DNA of 5,576 nucleotides. Origin: Vampirovibrionales bacterium (GTDB lineage: Bacteria; Cyanobacteriota; Vampirovibrionia; Vampirovibrionales; JAJTHC01). Positions 5,574 through 5,576 of the stretch are shown piece by piece; within the stretch, counting starts at the first letter, position 1; the number at the start of each line of letters is the position of its first letter. The stretch lies in assembly GCA_021299615.1 (NCBI GenBank), contig JAJTHC010000258.1, positions 1-5,576 on the forward strand, read 5' to 3'. The position numbers and the translations under genes were made by a program. The notes below the pieces were generated by a model. That model was not told the origin of the DNA. It did not search any database and saw only the letters and a program-made list of their open reading frames with translations.

Positions 5574-5576
5574 TCC

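Overview
The window holds one gene end and three complete protein genes from a flagellated bacterium whose lineage I cannot fix. The flagellar cap gene fliD shows it is motile. The two transporters are widespread families. No rRNA, tRNA or other taxonomic marker is present. A non-photosynthetic cyanobacterial relative (Vampirovibrionia-like) crossed my mind from the FliD wording, but this is only an impression.

Layout from left to right. Bases 1-111 are the last 36 codons of an unrecognised plus-strand gene. It converges on a minus-strand SulP anion transporter gene (274-1737). The 162-bp gap between them is almost entirely filled by one imperfect inverted repeat (114-269) with 63-nt arms, the most striking non-coding structure here. 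Upstream of the transporter, in the same direction and 82 bp away, lies fliD (1820-3565, minus). The short gap carries two near-identical small inverted repeats, one of which can pair with the transporter's Shine-Dalgarno sequence. fliD and the transporter may be co-transcribed, although their products share no obvious function, and no fliS or other flagellar gene is visible.

fliD and an APC-superfamily amino-acid permease gene (3757-5385, plus) are transcribed divergently from a 191-bp AT-rich region. This holds a good extended -10 promoter for the permease, overlapped by a perfect 6-2-6 inverted repeat, and a weak sigma-28-like candidate facing fliD. Downstream of the permease, 5386-5576 is non-coding but highly structured: two tandem 27/28-nt repeats, a 14-bp hairpin, and a second hairpin with a 14-bp perfect G/C-rich outer stem. 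Their loops and flanks share complementary 7-mers, as expected of a dispersed repeat or a structured RNA.

The protein genes are ordinary members of known families. I see no defence, secondary-metabolite or new enzymatic system. The points worth following up are the palindromic element at 114-269, the repeat/hairpin block at 5394-5573 and the operator-like repeats around the promoters.
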